From assembly GCA_025642065.1 (NCBI GenBank), contig JAODUP010000481.1:378501-442500 (forward strand): a stretch of 64,000 nt of DNA. The letters run 5' to 3'. Source of the stretch: Paralvinella palmiformis (taxonomy: Eukaryota > Annelida > Polychaeta > Terebellida > Alvinellidae). Of the stretch, positions 23,574 through 35,570 are shown one piece after another (within the stretch, counting starts at the first letter, position 1; each line of letters begins with the position of its first letter). A model generated the notes under the pieces. The model saw nothing but the letters and a program-made list of their open reading frames with translations, had not been told where the DNA came from and searched no databases. A program made the translations under genes and the position numbers.

Positions 23574-23620
<47 letters not shown>
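23574..23620. repeat. (AT)n array
   Basis: Pure AT; a (GA)n tract follows at 23700-23722. Confidence 0.95.
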
Positions 23621-23622
<2 letters not shown>

Positions 23623-23789
23623 AATGAATGCTAAATAACGTTTTAAGAAAATCCAGCAAATACACAAGGAAAATACTGTGAAAGGCATACCCCCCCACAC
23701 AGAGAGAGAGAGAGAGAGAGAGTGCAGCAGATCAGATGCAATATGTTCTTTTTTCTTCAAAACTGCACAAAACCCACAAAACCACAGTT

Positions 23790-24355
23790 CTTCATATTTC
23801 TATCTGTCGCCGATAACCGGCCACCTTTGATACACTAATTAAGCCAAACCTGGATCTTATCAGGAACGCTAGCGGACCCGGAGCGGCACACAATCATAAT
23901 GGAGCCGGCTCCGCTCCAGATAAAGATATCTCAGAGCTGCCTCGAGCGACAAGAATTTCTTTGAAGTGGAGGCGAATATTTGGGAGGGAAAACGTCAATT
24001 CTAGAAGAATGTTTTCGCCGTAATGGTGATAAGATTAGCGGTCGGTGAGGAGTAGTTTGTGCCGATGTTTCGATTAATATAGCTGTCAGATTCATAAATC
24101 GAATTTCTCTAACTGTGGCTAGATATAATCGAATCTTATCTGGCCAAGTGACGAACGTGTAGATAACTGGTCCAGCGGCGTGCGAGGATGTTGATAAATA
24201 GGAGATGTACGCGGAGATGATGTTGGTGTCTGGTGTTGTGGTCTGGTTAGAAGGGATATCTGTGTATGCGCTGCAGTGTGAGTGTCTGCGCGCGCGCGTG
24301 TCTGTGTGGATTGTGGTTGGCTATATAGCTTCGCTTTAAGGCGATGAATATGCAT
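23790..24355. promoter_or_regulatory. Unique GC-richer block with GATA-type motifs
   Basis: GATAA/TTATC cores are dense (CGATAACC, CTTATCAGG, AGATAAAGATATCTC, TGATAAGATTAG, CTTATCTGG) among otherwise unique DNA downstream of GALNT. An enhancer role is inferred, not shown. Confidence 0.25.
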
Positions 24356-24377
24356 GTTTGGGAAGGTGTTCACATGA

Positions 24378-24794
24378 CATAAACCACCACCACCACTATC
24401 ACCATCACAAACACCACTACTACCACCACCACCACAAGCATAACCACAACAAGCATCACAATCACTACCACTTTCATCACCTTCACCACCATCACCACCA
24501 CCATCACTACCACAACATTCACCACCACTACCACCACAATCACCATCACCATCATCACTACCACCATCAACACCACCGCCACCACCGCCACCACAATTAA
24601 CAACATCATCACCACCAACGTCACCACAATCTCTACCACTACCACCACAATCACCACCACACAATTACCACCACCTCTACTACCACCACAATCATCAGAA
24701 CACCATGGTCACCACTATCACCACTATCACCAACAACACCACAACCACCATCATCATAATCAGCAGCAGCAGCAGCAGCAACAACAACAACAAC

Positions 24795-24828
<34 letters not shown>

Positions 24829-24855
24829 TTAATAATAATAATAATAAAAATAATA
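24378..24855. repeat. CAC/CAT to CAA/AAT triplet tract
   Basis: About 340 nt of mixed ACC/ATC triplets, then (AGC)n, (ACA)n and (ATA)n. The apparent His-rich, Val-rich and Asn-rich open frames are products of this phase. Confidence 0.93.
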
Positions 24856-25084
24856 ATAATATAATCAGTAACAATAACATTATTAAAAGCATTAACATCA
24901 CATTATCGAGAACATTAACAGTAACAAGTAATAAAAACAATATAGTACCATTGTTAGTAGTTAACATGAGAATGAAAAGCATTTTTATCAAAAGAGCCGG
25001 AGAATGTTGGAATGTGTTGCTGACCTTGATATTAACAATCCCAAGGACACATCAGCTAACATCAATATCGTTAACCTATCTGTA

Positions 25085-25465
25085 TTCACCGTGTATAGAT
25101 TGTGTCTATAGACAGGTACTATAACAATCTCTCTAGAAAGGTGTCTATAACCGCTGTCTAAAAACACTGTCTATAGTCGCTGCCTATTGCAGCGAGCCAC
25201 AGATGTTGTCAATGGGTAATGCTTAGTAAATAAGTAATCTATGTTGGTACTGTCTGTAGAGGGTAATTTATGTGAATTGTGTTTCTTTAGACATGTAGGG
25301 TCTATAGACATGTAGTGCCTATTTATCATGTATATGACAAAAGTATATCAATACTCTCTATAGGTACTCTATCGGAACTGTCTACAGACACGGTGTAGCA
25401 CATTACGTATCAAGTTCATATATAGCTATTTTGTCCGACCAGTGTCTACAAACACGGAGTTTATT
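25085..25465. repeat. Degenerate repeat of CTGTCTATAGAC-like units
   Basis: Short palindrome-like cores (GTCTATAGACAGG, TGTCTATAACC, TCTATAGACATG, CTGTCTACAGACAC) recur about every 20-60 nt. Confidence 0.5.
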
Positions 25466-25702
25466 AGACACACTGAAAAATATAGGCCAAGCTTTTGCTC
25501 CTAATATCCCAGCCAGAAACATTCCGCCATGACAGTCATACCGGACATCCGACACAGATTACGTGACATCCTAGACGCCGACTATTTTAATCACGTGCGC
25601 TTCCCCTTATGACGTAGTTCTCGGAATGCTAGAAATTTATCACCGTCGTTTAATAATACTGTGCTGCTTAAGGCCTACTTTTGGCACCGGCTCGTGGATC
25701 TT

Positions 25703-25852
25703 GATGGCCCAGTGGTAGAGGCTAGCAAACCCGAATTCGAATCTCACGGATTTCGAGGTGGTGATTCACATTGTTCGATACGGCCTTAAATAAGTACTTG
25801 GGTGGATTGGTGATGGATTATTGCGGGTTGGAATCACACAAGTGTACTCCAG
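25703..25852 (+). mobile_element. SINE family B (tRNA-headed)
   Basis: The head reads GATGGCCCAGTGGTAGAGGC with GAATTCGAATCTCACGG. The body CGGCCTTAAATAAGTACTTG and GGTGATGGATTATTGCGG recurs in weaker form at 29388, 45088, 54082 and 62588. Confidence 0.65.
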
Positions 25853-25899
25853 GTTTAAAATGCTTTCTTGTTGTTGTTGTTGTTGTTATTGTTATACAA

Positions 25900-26062
25900 C
25901 CAATTTTGTACATTTAGTTGGCTAAATGGGCTAACCAATATCTTGTGAGAATGCGTCAATGAAACACCATACACTTATAATTAAACATGGATCTGAATTT
26001 CGTGGTCAAAAGTATGTGAGCCACCGCGTTATCCGTTCGGCCTTGGGGACGCTCTAGTGCAC
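25900..26062 (-). mobile_element. SINE family A, diverged
   Basis: In reverse orientation, GGCTAAATGGGCTAACC, GTCAATGAAACACC and CCACCGCGTTATC...GGACGCTC keep the order of the family A landmarks. It abuts a SINE B copy just upstream, so the two lie tail to tail around a (TTG)n tract. Confidence 0.6.
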
Positions 26063-26798
26063 CCCCCTTGGAATTACCGATGACACCTAAATCTTCAACT
26101 GTACAGATTGGGGGGGGGGGGCAGTAAAAAGTCCTTAAAGTATTATAAGAACACGGTTGCAATCTTGATTATAGATTAAATGCCGTTACATCAATACCGA
26201 TTAAAGCTAAATTAAATCGGATTAGCTAAGGGGTTAAAATGTCAGACTTAAAACCGGCAAGTTTTCGGTTCATGCCCACTAACCGGGCATAAACACATAT
26301 ATACACGCACGTACGCAGTCACGCGCGCGCGCACGCACACAGGCACACACACACACACAGAGAGAAACACACACACTTAGATATTTTATGAAAACTAGTG
26401 CGACTAATAAGCCAGTGATATCAGATTTTGGTGAGCCCAAAACTGGAACATGGCGAAATGTTGAACATGGCGAAAACTGGAATATGGCAAAAACTGGAAA
26501 ATACCGAATAATGGAACGTGCCGAAAACGTGCCAGTAATGTCTATTAGATTGTATGATTATAGCAATAAGAAACATAGAATATGCTTGAATTATAACATC
26601 AATTGTGGGGTATATTGGAGTATACTGTTGTATATTGTTACCGAACACCAGTAAAACTGCCTTTGTGAAAGACCACGAACCATTTATAATTCATAATTAG
26701 ATGTACTAATATAATAGGGCTGTATAATAGTTAATACCAGATCTAACAAGGACATGGATCCCTGCAGCAAGTGAATTTTAACTCAGAACTCGATGTAT

Positions 26799-27175
26799 AT
26801 ATGGCTCAGTCTATTTAGCTGCAGATCAATATATGGCTCAGTCTATTTAGCTGCAGATCAATATATGACTCAGTCTACTTAGCTGTAGATCGATATATGG
26901 CTCAGTCCACTCAGCTGTAGATCAAAATATGGCTCAGTCTACTTAGGTGTAGATTAATATCAGGTACAGTCCCCTTAGCTTTAGAGCAATATCTGGCTCG
27001 GTTCACTCGGCTAAATATCAATATCAGCCTTAGTCCACTGACGTGTACATTAGTCTCAGTCCATTCAGCTGAAAGTCAAATTCAGTCTCAGTCCACTCAG
27101 CTCGGTTCGCCCAGCCGTAGATCAGAAACAGGCTTACTCCACTCAATTGTAGATCAGTATGTGGCTGAATTGCCT
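26799..27175. repeat. 32-bp minisatellite, decaying to the right
   Basis: ATGGCTCAG cores lie at 26801 and 26833 and ATGACTCAG at 26865, exactly 32 nt apart, with TAGCTGCAGATCAATAT between them. Later units diverge (CAGTCCACTCAGCT forms). About 11-12 units. Confidence 0.88.
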
Positions 27176-27577
27176 ATCATGGAAAACACAATTCGCATAA
27201 ACTGGAGGATAAATAGGAACTTAGCTTTGATCATCTATGTCATTCAACTTTCTTGATTTAAACTACTTTTTGACGGTAACAGACAGCTCAGCGGACGGAA
27301 GGAGAGAAAGAGAGAGGGTGGAGACAAGAATACAAGCAAGCAATAATTTAAGCATGGAATTTTCTACCCAATCACCCAAAACGGAAATCTCGAAGCATTT
27401 TTAACATTGGGAACAATTCCATGAACCTTTTATCTTATATCACACACCTTGTTAGCGATGAGTTGAGGGGGTTTAGCCGGATCATGAAGAGGAATGCTGT
27501 TGCGGATGTATCAAATCCTGGATCTACGCCCAGTCGTTTCCTGAATACAGTCAAAAATACGATCCCGTTTACCATGT

Positions 27578-27582
<5 letters not shown>

Positions 27583-27644
<62 letters not shown>
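27583..27644. repeat. (AT)n array
   Basis: 62 nt of pure AT directly left of the Tc1/mariner fossil. Confidence 0.95.
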
Positions 27645-27648
<4 letters not shown>

Positions 27649-27698
27649 AGTGAAATCGTGCCAAGATAGCTAGTACTCTCCGTGTATCTAAACAGTTA

Positions 27699-28372
27699 GT
27701 GAATTTACGGTTAATCCGAGCTGGTTTTTGAGCTAGATACCCTTTTAGGAAAACATTGATAAAACAAATCCAATGTCAACTATGTGTGCAGTGATACAGG
27801 GAGGCAAATTCTTTGGCTGCCGCAACATTGATGACATTTCGCAGTTAGTAATAAAGCCCAATTCGAGGTTTATCGAGGACGTTCGTACCAGAGTCCATGG
27901 ACAGATTGAGGAATTCAACCATTAAGAATGTATCCGACTTAACGTATTGGGCAGATAGTTGTGGTGGTAGTTGCATCACTATATATGGGGTACTTTTCAT
28001 GGTATATTAATCTCATCATTCTGGATGACAAGCCAGATCAGCGCCAGTACCGCTGTATCGTGAAGACAACGATGTTATCATTTGCTAGGGTACATCGCAA
28101 AACAACTTCGATGTTTAAGATAACAACAACTCCCTCCAGGCGCACAGAACACGAATCGTGATCAATTTCCTTCCGGATCAGGACACAAAGTATATCGTTC
28201 GGTCGGCCTGTTCATCCGATAAGAACCCCACAGAGAGCTTCTGGGCAGAGGTACCAAGCCGGTTCAGCAATCACTACCACCAATCTATCAACATGCAGGA
28301 ACTGAGTACACCCTGTTAGATGGAGGTGCTGTGCATCTCTCGCAGCTCTATCGCGAGTACCGCGAAATTTCG
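27699..28372 (+). pseudogene. Tc1/mariner transposase fossil (catalytic half)
   Basis: Several frames give, in order, motifs of Tc1/mariner transposases: NLRLIRAGF*ARYPFRKTL (helix before the catalytic core), VYRGRS, GGSCITIYG (usually GGSVMVWGG), DNNNSLQAHRTRIV (usually DNAxPHRARxV) and SSDKNPTESFWAEV (usually SPDLNPIENLWAEL). Frameshifts and stops separate them, including a CAA-to-TAA-type stop just before DNNN. No terminal inverted repeats were found; an (AT)n array abuts on the left. The product cannot be functional. Confidence 0.8.
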
Positions 28373-28599
28373 TTTTGTTAGCAACATTGAAGAAGGAGAT
28401 AAATGAATTTGAATTAAACATGACGAATTTATTTTTCATATTACATTTTGGTGATCTGTGTGAGGTGACTCAACCACATCTTTTGCTTAGAAGATCATGC
28501 CATGCATTCCAAACACCCACGAATTACCAATTTTTACCTTTAAGAAAACTGTCTTCCACATTTATGAACAACCCAGAATATTTCCATTTAGCGCATATT

Positions 28600-29380
28600 T
28601 AGGTAACGAAGTTCCAGAAATACGATATTTATTCCATCATATTTTGCATACAATCCTATCAGCCGATTACATATAACATAATACACTCTGACAGTCAGAC
28701 GTCGAACACAAGCCTCGCCAGATACATAATGCCATTAACCAAACTGATTGGGTACGGATACACGATATGTCCGGAATGTCCCGTTCGCTAATGGCGAGTA
28801 CCAAGGGAGGTGAACGTAATACGTGTACAAAGCTAAGATGATATTTTGTTTAATTTATCCGCTGATGTCTTCCGGAAATTATAACCCCCCCAAAAGTGGA
28901 ACGTAAAATCGACGTCGCTTACAAAATGGTGATTAATAATTTTAAACCGAGAAGAGTTACAATAATGTTGGCCATTTTACAGCCACGAGATGTGAAGAAA
29001 TCAAGATCTGCGTGCGGTGTGTCTTCTTGATTAACATATTAACATGATGACAGCGTTATGGGATAATCGTAGTCATTTTACTGAAAAGTAATCGTAGAGG
29101 TATTCGATTAATTTTTAATATTTTTCTCGCGATTTCTCTGATACATAGACGCCTATTTCTAGAAAGTAATCGTAGATGAATTCGATTATTTTTTATAGCC
29201 AATCTTTCGCTCTTATATTGGTAGTCTGAGGAATAGATACTTAATCCTCCCTGATGGATGAACCCGTACGGCAGTCATTTTACCCGATGGGTGTACCCTT
29301 ACCTTCTTATTGTCTAAGGTACACAATTAACCAAAATCAAATAACCTTCTCTCATGCGTCCATTACTGCCCGAGAGAGCA
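28600..29380. other. Unique intergenic DNA with a local duplication
   Basis: AAAGTAATCGTAGA followed by ATTCGATTA occurs at about 29084 and again at about 29163, some 78 nt apart. Otherwise nothing recognised. Confidence 0.4.
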
Positions 29381-29387
29381 TCATCAT

Positions 29388-29548
29388 GGCTTAGTGTGTA
29401 AAGTGGTGGACAAGGTATCGGTAGCATCCCGGTTCGATTCCACGAGTTGGCTGCAGGCTCTTCAAGTATATACTGGCCGCATGAACATTAACTAGGTACT
29501 TGATTAGCGCCATATCAAACTTCACCGATGAAGCAATGAGCAATATCA
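29388..29548 (+). mobile_element. SINE family B
   Basis: CATGGCTTAGTGTGTAAAGTG head, CCCGGTTCGATTCCACGAG B box, and a TTAACTAGGTACTTGATTAG body. A perfect inverted repeat starts just after it. Confidence 0.65.
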
Positions 29549-29559
29549 TAATAATAGTG

Positions 29560-29651
29560 AGCCATGTAAAAGAAACATTTATTATTGTCTCCATTGCTAT
29601 ACTGAGTATATAAACAATTTATAAATATATAAATGTTTCTTTTACATGGCT
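29560..29651. repeat. Perfect 21-bp inverted repeat with 50-nt loop
   Basis: Position 29560-29580 is the exact reverse complement of 29631-29651 (arm starts AGCCATGTAAAAGAAAC). The loop is AT-rich. It could be a small foldback element or a transcribed hairpin. Confidence 0.85.
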
Positions 29652-29673
29652 ATTTTGACAAGCCTAATTCCCG

Positions 29674-29678
<5 letters not shown>

Positions 29679-29725
<47 letters not shown>
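29679..29725. repeat. (AT)n array
   Basis: Pure AT. Confidence 0.95.
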
Positions 29726-29727
<2 letters not shown>

Positions 29728-29762
29728 AAAGCTAAGCGTTAATATATTAAGAAATAAAAAAG

Positions 29763-29830
29763 AACCAGCTACTTGGTGGATTCGACCGAATGTCTAATCG
29801 TCGTCTGGTCCGTAATTAGCCACTGATGTA
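29763..29830 (-). mobile_element. tRNA-like SINE head, reverse
   Basis: CTTGGTGGATTCGACCGAATG and GTAATTAGCCACTGATG match the family B head in reverse. Confidence 0.4.
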
Positions 29831-29834
29831 TCAT

Positions 29835-30574
29835 GATCTAATTCAGTCACCATTGGTAATGGCGTACAGAGTTACAACAGGTTCTAGCTCATATGGTAAG
29901 CGGTTGTAGGATATTTTCAACTTTTATTTCTTTATAATGGCTAGAGGAAGCCAGACTCGCCCAATAAGCAAGCGAAGGACCAGCAATTAATCAGTAATGT
30001 CCGAACTCTGCTGGTCGGATTGATTAAGACATCACAGTATCACTGAGCTATAATTTTTACAATTCTTTATTCGCCAAGTTGATATATAGAAATGAAAAAC
30101 AATTAATTCTTCATTTAATAAATATAGTATAAAGAATGACGTGTTATGTTGCATTGTTATATCACTATCACATTTTCTAACGCAGGTTTCCCACTTAATA
30201 CACACATAATCTACAAATAAAAATAATATATATTAAATATGAGCATATATCTACTAGAATGTCCATAAATTCAAATGTTTTCAGTTCATTACATGCAAAC
30301 AGATATATCTATAGAAATATAAGTAGCTAGACACTGGTGGTCAAGCCTGCCCGGAGAGAGAATTATTTGTGTGGTCTTAAAACTTGTCTCAGGTGCAACC
30401 TATAGACTAGCGTTTATTTGGTAGCAAACTGAAATGACCAACCTGAAGCCTTTTAATGATAAATGAAACATGAGCTAAATATAATGGGTAACCCTGGAAT
30501 TAAATTACTTGATCTAGAGGATTGTAGCCCGGTGCGCTACTGGAAAGCTGAAGGATGGTAAGACGTGAGTGTGA

Positions 30575-30580
<6 letters not shown>
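29835..30580. other. AT-rich intergenic DNA, nothing recognised
   Basis: No coding signal or repeat family recognised beyond the SINE head at 29763. Confidence 0.35.
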
Positions 30581-30641
<61 letters not shown>

Positions 30642-30650
30642 AGGGGGGGG
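30581..30650. repeat. (AT)n-(GT)n-(G)n compound microsatellite
   Basis: AT, then GT, then a nine-G run; further GT-rich DNA extends to 30712. Confidence 0.93.
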
Positions 30651-31305
30651 GGTGTCTTGAGTGTATGCATGTGCGTGTGCGTGTGTGCGCGCGAGCGTAT
30701 GCGTGTGTGTGGATATTTATCAATGTGCCGGCATGTCGGCGCCTGTCCTGCTATCTATTTCCCGGATTGCATGCTTGTGTACGTTGTTTCACAGTTAGGC
30801 AATGGTATGTTCAGTCGACACATTGATTGTGTCCAATGCTGGCAGCTTACAATCATACCATTGTATCTATCACGTGATGTCCACGTAACATGGCGGCTGT
30901 GACAATAAATCGCACTGACATCTGGCGACAGCGTTTCGTGGTAAAACAGGAAATATGTCCTCATATGGTGACAGTTGAAAAATGGGGGGAAATTTATCAA
31001 ATAATCTACACGTCAGTATCCCGCCTGGGCTTGTCATGTTGAAGATGGATTTAAGTGTGCATATGGAGTATTTGTCGCAAAATAGCATCGAGAAGGCGCA
31101 TATATAGCATCTGAGCCAAGTTTTTTTATTCGTCATAGATAATATATACAATGATATTTGCAGGAATCCACACCTTTGTGTTTCAAGTTCACCACCAATA
31201 TATCGAAAGGAGAGAATTTCATTTCGCTGATCAATGTTCACTTATGTCTCCAATTCAAATATTCTGAATATGACGTCACATTTGGAAAACACCTACAAAC
31301 AATAC

Positions 31306-31306
<1 letters not shown>

Positions 31307-31380
<74 letters not shown>
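31307..31380. repeat. (AT)n array
   Basis: 74 nt of pure AT, the longest such array in the window. Confidence 0.95.
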
Positions 31381-31383
<3 letters not shown>

Positions 31384-31761
31384 AAAATAAGGAAGTTACA
31401 AGATTCTGTAATATGGAATTAAGTAATGGAGAATATTATACTGATGAGTTCCAGTAGTTTATTATGGCTTCTGAACTCCTCCTAATAGGGCAGATCATCA
31501 GTATGGTCAATCATGACCAAGACCATAATGGTTTAACAAAACCCTAATCTCTTCTTGTCAGTCAATACAAATTGAATAATATTACCCTTATATTATAGTA
31601 TTATCGTTTTATATCGCGTACGTGTGCTCGTGTGTGTGCATTCAAGTGTATGTGCTCGAATATGTTTATATATGAATTAATCTGTGCATAGCTCAATCCT
31701 TTCATTAGTCTGTCTGTATCTAATATTATTTCGATACCAATAGCGAGATCAGTATCCTACT

Positions 31762-31816
31762 GAATGACGTCATACATACAACCACCTATTATCTACACTA
31801 CTGATTGACGTCATAC
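31762..31816. promoter_or_regulatory. Duplicated CRE-type site
   Basis: TGACGTCATAC occurs at 31765 and 31806, each preceded by CTACTGA, 41 nt apart. This is a short tandem duplication carrying a full palindromic CRE. Confidence 0.45.
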
Positions 31817-32078
31817 CGGTAAGAAGTCATCAAACACGACATAATTCCATATTTAATCAATCACTCCCATCACTATCTGGCTGCGATGATGTCCATCAAC
31901 GAGCAGATAAAGAATACATTTACAGGTGACAGTTATAAAATATGTCCTCCTATTATCGACAATAGACGCATCAACTATAATCTGACCTAGTAAGGACACT
32001 GACATCGCAAATAATGGCGAATGGTAATAAAGGGAAAGGTGTATAAAGAATGTGTTAATATGACCAGTACAGTTGGCA

Positions 32079-32083
<5 letters not shown>

Positions 32084-32153
<70 letters not shown>
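32084..32153. repeat. (AT)n array
   Basis: 70 nt of pure AT. Confidence 0.95.
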
Positions 32154-32157
<4 letters not shown>

Positions 32158-32399
32158 TGTATAAGAATCATGTTAGATGGTTTATTGGTATTTTGAAATG
32201 ATACTCAAATTGAATAAAGTTACTTCGTTACTTTGTTACTACATTTACTTCAAAGCAAGGAATGAGCCATAATATTCTTTTAAACGAAGTAAAAATATGA
32301 CGAGAAATAGAGAATGTTACAAAATTGATATTAATCTATATACATTGAGGGAGCACATAATAAAACCAGAAACAGGGACAAAGGTGAAAGAAATACAGA

Positions 32400-32401
<2 letters not shown>

Positions 32402-32463
<62 letters not shown>

Positions 32464-32504
32464 GGCGGGGGGAAAGAGAGAGACAGAGAGAGAGAGAGAG
32501 AGAG
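32402..32504. repeat. (AT)n-(AG)n compound array
   Basis: AT switches directly to AG at about 32437; the AG part is interrupted by a GC-rich patch (32462-32472). Confidence 0.93.
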
Positions 32505-32579
32505 GTCATAAACCACGAGATGGTAGACACAAGTTTACAGCCAGAAGCAGAACAAAGCTCAATGTTATGTTTATTACCT

Positions 32580-33240
32580 ACAATACTTCTCGTCATTGGC
32601 TCCGACGATACCTGACGCCATCTTTAATTAACGTCATAAATCTATCACAGGAATACCAGTAGCACTTAGAGGAAATGAGAAAATCACCCGATTATCGCCC
32701 ACAAAGGCCATATATTCCGGCCATCTACGTAATCAAGTGATGTTTACGTTGTCACTTTTTAATGGATCATCCATGTCATCTGAGATATATGGCCAATTAT
32801 GATGACAAAATGTAAAAAATCAGCTGCCTCCCCCCTCCAGCTATAAAAAATGGCCGACCACATTTACAGTCTCTATCTACGCTCATGATGTAATTAAAAT
32901 TACTGACGTATTATTTCATTATGACGCTTTCGGAAGACGATTTATTAACATCCGTCACTTGAATGGGGGTGAATCGACGTTAACGTGAACGATGTTGGAG
33001 ATAATTTGTTACTTTTATGACAACTAATAGCATTATGTTGACATTTTGAGCATCTCCCTGGGATGTATCGGTCGTGTTTTGGGATCACTAGGGCCGACGT
33101 AATTGTGAATATTGGCATCAGATGTTCGTTTGTGATTAACTTTAATAGGGGCCCTATAGAGTAGAGGTGTATCTGGGTTTTATCAATAATGCTTTTATAT
33201 GTGGGATACTGAGTTGATATAACAATGTTAACAATACCTA
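32580..33240. other. Intergenic DNA, nothing certain
   Basis: Moderately unique DNA with scattered ACGTCA-type half sites (32630, 32955). No coding signal. Confidence 0.3.
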
Positions 33241-33254
33241 AATAGATATATTAA

Positions 33255-33258
<4 letters not shown>

Positions 33259-33312
<54 letters not shown>

Positions 33313-33340
33313 CGGTCTCTCTCTCTCTCTCTCTTCGCTG

Positions 33341-33376
<36 letters not shown>

Positions 33377-33480
33377 CCCCGCTCTCTCTCACAATCCCCC
33401 TATCTCTCTCATATTATCCCCCCATTTTCATTTTCTCTGTAGCTCTCTCTCTCTCTCTCTCTCTCTCTTACTACCCCCCT
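33259..33480. repeat. (AT)n followed by several (TC)n tracts
   Basis: AT 33259-33304, then TC arrays to about 33468 separated by short C-rich breaks. Confidence 0.92.
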
Positions 33481-33594
33481 GTCTCCTCTAGATAAGCGAA
33501 CAGACAGATAGATGGAGAAATAAAATACTCCACGAATACCAAAAAAAAAAAAAACAGACACTGAAAAAAAGAGGGAAATTAATACACGAATGCA

Positions 33595-33762
33595 ACACAC
33601 GCACATCAAACACACACATACACACATAGACGCACACACTCACTTGCCCACACTCGCATGCAAGCGTGCACACACACTCGCACGCACGCACATACACACA
33701 CATACACAAACACACACTCATACACACACACACACATAAAGAGAGAGAGAGAGAGAGAGGGA
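33595..33762. repeat. (AC)n/(GA)n compound tract
   Basis: Mixed ACAC/CACGC repeats ending in a GA run at 33739-33762. TGACGTCA occurs downstream at 33873-33880. Confidence 0.9.
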
Positions 33763-33999
33763 GAACAAACTCACCAATTGTTAAGTACGAGTGTCATCTA
33801 CGCAAATAGTGTTGCCAATGACGCTCTCCGTTATTTAGTATAAGACAATAGGATATCCTAGCACTTACTGCATGACGTCAGGTGAGTGATGGGACAAGAT
33901 ATTTATTGACTATTGTCTAATGGACAACTCCGAGTTGATAATAATCAGTTGCGGTCTTAGGTATCATAGTAATGGTAAAGAAAATAGACAGATAGACAA

Positions 34000-35060
34000 A
34001 TATATTATAAAAGACAGACAGTGTCAACAGAATATTCCTATATTACCTGTTATGTGATATAGGATATATTAATCTTACATGTGATGTGATATAAAGGATG
34101 TATATTGCTTACCCCCTGTAGTAAAAGTTGGTTACAAACAAAGGGGATAGAGAAAAAAGTAGTTTAATTCGAAATTCTGGTCGGGCCAAGCATGCATTTA
34201 CTTCCATAGTAAACACACTGGTATATAACGGAATGTATATAACGAAATATAGCTAAATCGAAGTGTTTCTTCGGTTCCAGCAGCATAAGATCAAGATCAT
34301 AAACTGTATTGCTATTAGGAAATTCTAAGTTTTAAACATTTTCGTTTGCGTTTTCGATTATCAGTCCAACGAATGTTATGTGGCATCTAGGATAGTTACA
34401 ATCAATGATACAACAACTATTTTGAAAATGACAAACAAGTTTAACGGACTTGTGATTGGGCAAAAACGGCGATAACTGCGATCTGTGAACTTTGGCTTGC
34501 CTTATAAACTTATTTAAAGAGAGGTGATTTCATTTTAAGAATCAAACATAACACAATGGCTGCAAAAGTAATCCAGTCAAAATTCAGCAAGAGAATACAA
34601 TGAAATAATGTCTTCTAACAGTTTTTTGCCCGTATAATAATTGCCATAATTAAAGAACATATAGAAATAAAAGATAATATTACCTGTTGTGGTTCTGCCA
34701 ATCAGAAAACAGGTATGCGTTTTCTTCGTCTCTGCCGCCTTACTGTTTTATTTTCACGACTTATTACTCATAAGTCGGTTGCTGCATCTGGACATTTGAT
34801 ATTAAGATTTGAAAACTAGTGTAACTCGAAGTCCCGTTATAGCGAAATGATTTTTAAGTCGCCTCGAATTTCGATACAATAAAACTTTACTTTGGTACCA
34901 AATGGCTACTGTTCGTAACAGTTGACATTCAAAACTTGTAGCCGGCACAAATCCCACATGCTTCTAAGTCCTTAAGTATGCTTAAGTAAGTATGTGCTTG
35001 AGGTGACGAAACTAAATATATTAACTCTGAAAGTATAATAAAACCATCAATATAATGATT
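34000..35060. other. AT-rich intergenic DNA
   Basis: Contains phrases such as TATAACGAAATATAGC and TTATAGCGAAATGA that look like one another and may be a diffuse repeat. No coding signal. Confidence 0.3.
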
Positions 35061-35219
35061 ACTTGCTAGCTTATATTTCGGGGAGTATCCCCAAGTTGTC
35101 AATTGTTCAGGACATCATCTATGGTGGAGTCGTTCTCACTACAGCTTCTATATCTGAAAATAGATGTGTAAAGTTCCGGACCCGTGTGTTGTTTGGTTTT
35201 GGAAAGTGTATGGGTCATT

Positions 35220-35570
35220 TTAAAGTAAGGGGAGTATTTTGTATGGAGTGGCTTTGCGTACTTTGATGGCTGCTATTATTTCTATCTCAGTTTGGTTGGG
35301 TTGTGCAAGTGCTAGAGGTTGTCGGCAGGTTGGGAAAGCGGGACAATTGATTAGGTAGTGAACGAGGATAAACGTTTGATTACAGTGTAGAAAAAGTGCT
35401 TTCTTGTTAGGGCTAATAAAGATTTTTGTGTGCACCCAGCAGCGGAGTCGTCATATCTAGATGTCTACTAATCAATTTTTCTGAATTGAATGTCGGGAAC
35501 AATGGTTTTATTGTGCTATGCTACTTAAGTCAGTTAGGTTTGAACTTGGTCTTATTTGTGTGTGTTTTTG
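35220..35570 (-). pseudogene. Non-LTR retrotransposon fossil with RNase H end and zinc-knuckle region
   Basis: In two minus-strand frames joined by a frameshift at about 35450: NKTKFKPN, then FNSEKLISRHL, then RLRCWVHTK...LHCNQTFILVHYLINC followed by PAF and R. This is the order NKLxxI...W...RLRxGHT...CxxC...H..xxCPxF..R that ends ORF2 of RNase H-bearing I/Jockey-type LINEs. Stops and one frameshift are present. Confidence 0.65.

Noticed and set aside
24119..24991. Gly-, His-, Val- and Leu-rich open frames
   Set aside because: They arise from CAC/CAT and AAT triplet tracts; no unique protein sequence is present apart from short ends.
26799..27175. CRISPR array with 32-nt repeats
   Set aside because: Units are contiguous with no unique spacers, and the context is eukaryotic; it is a minisatellite.
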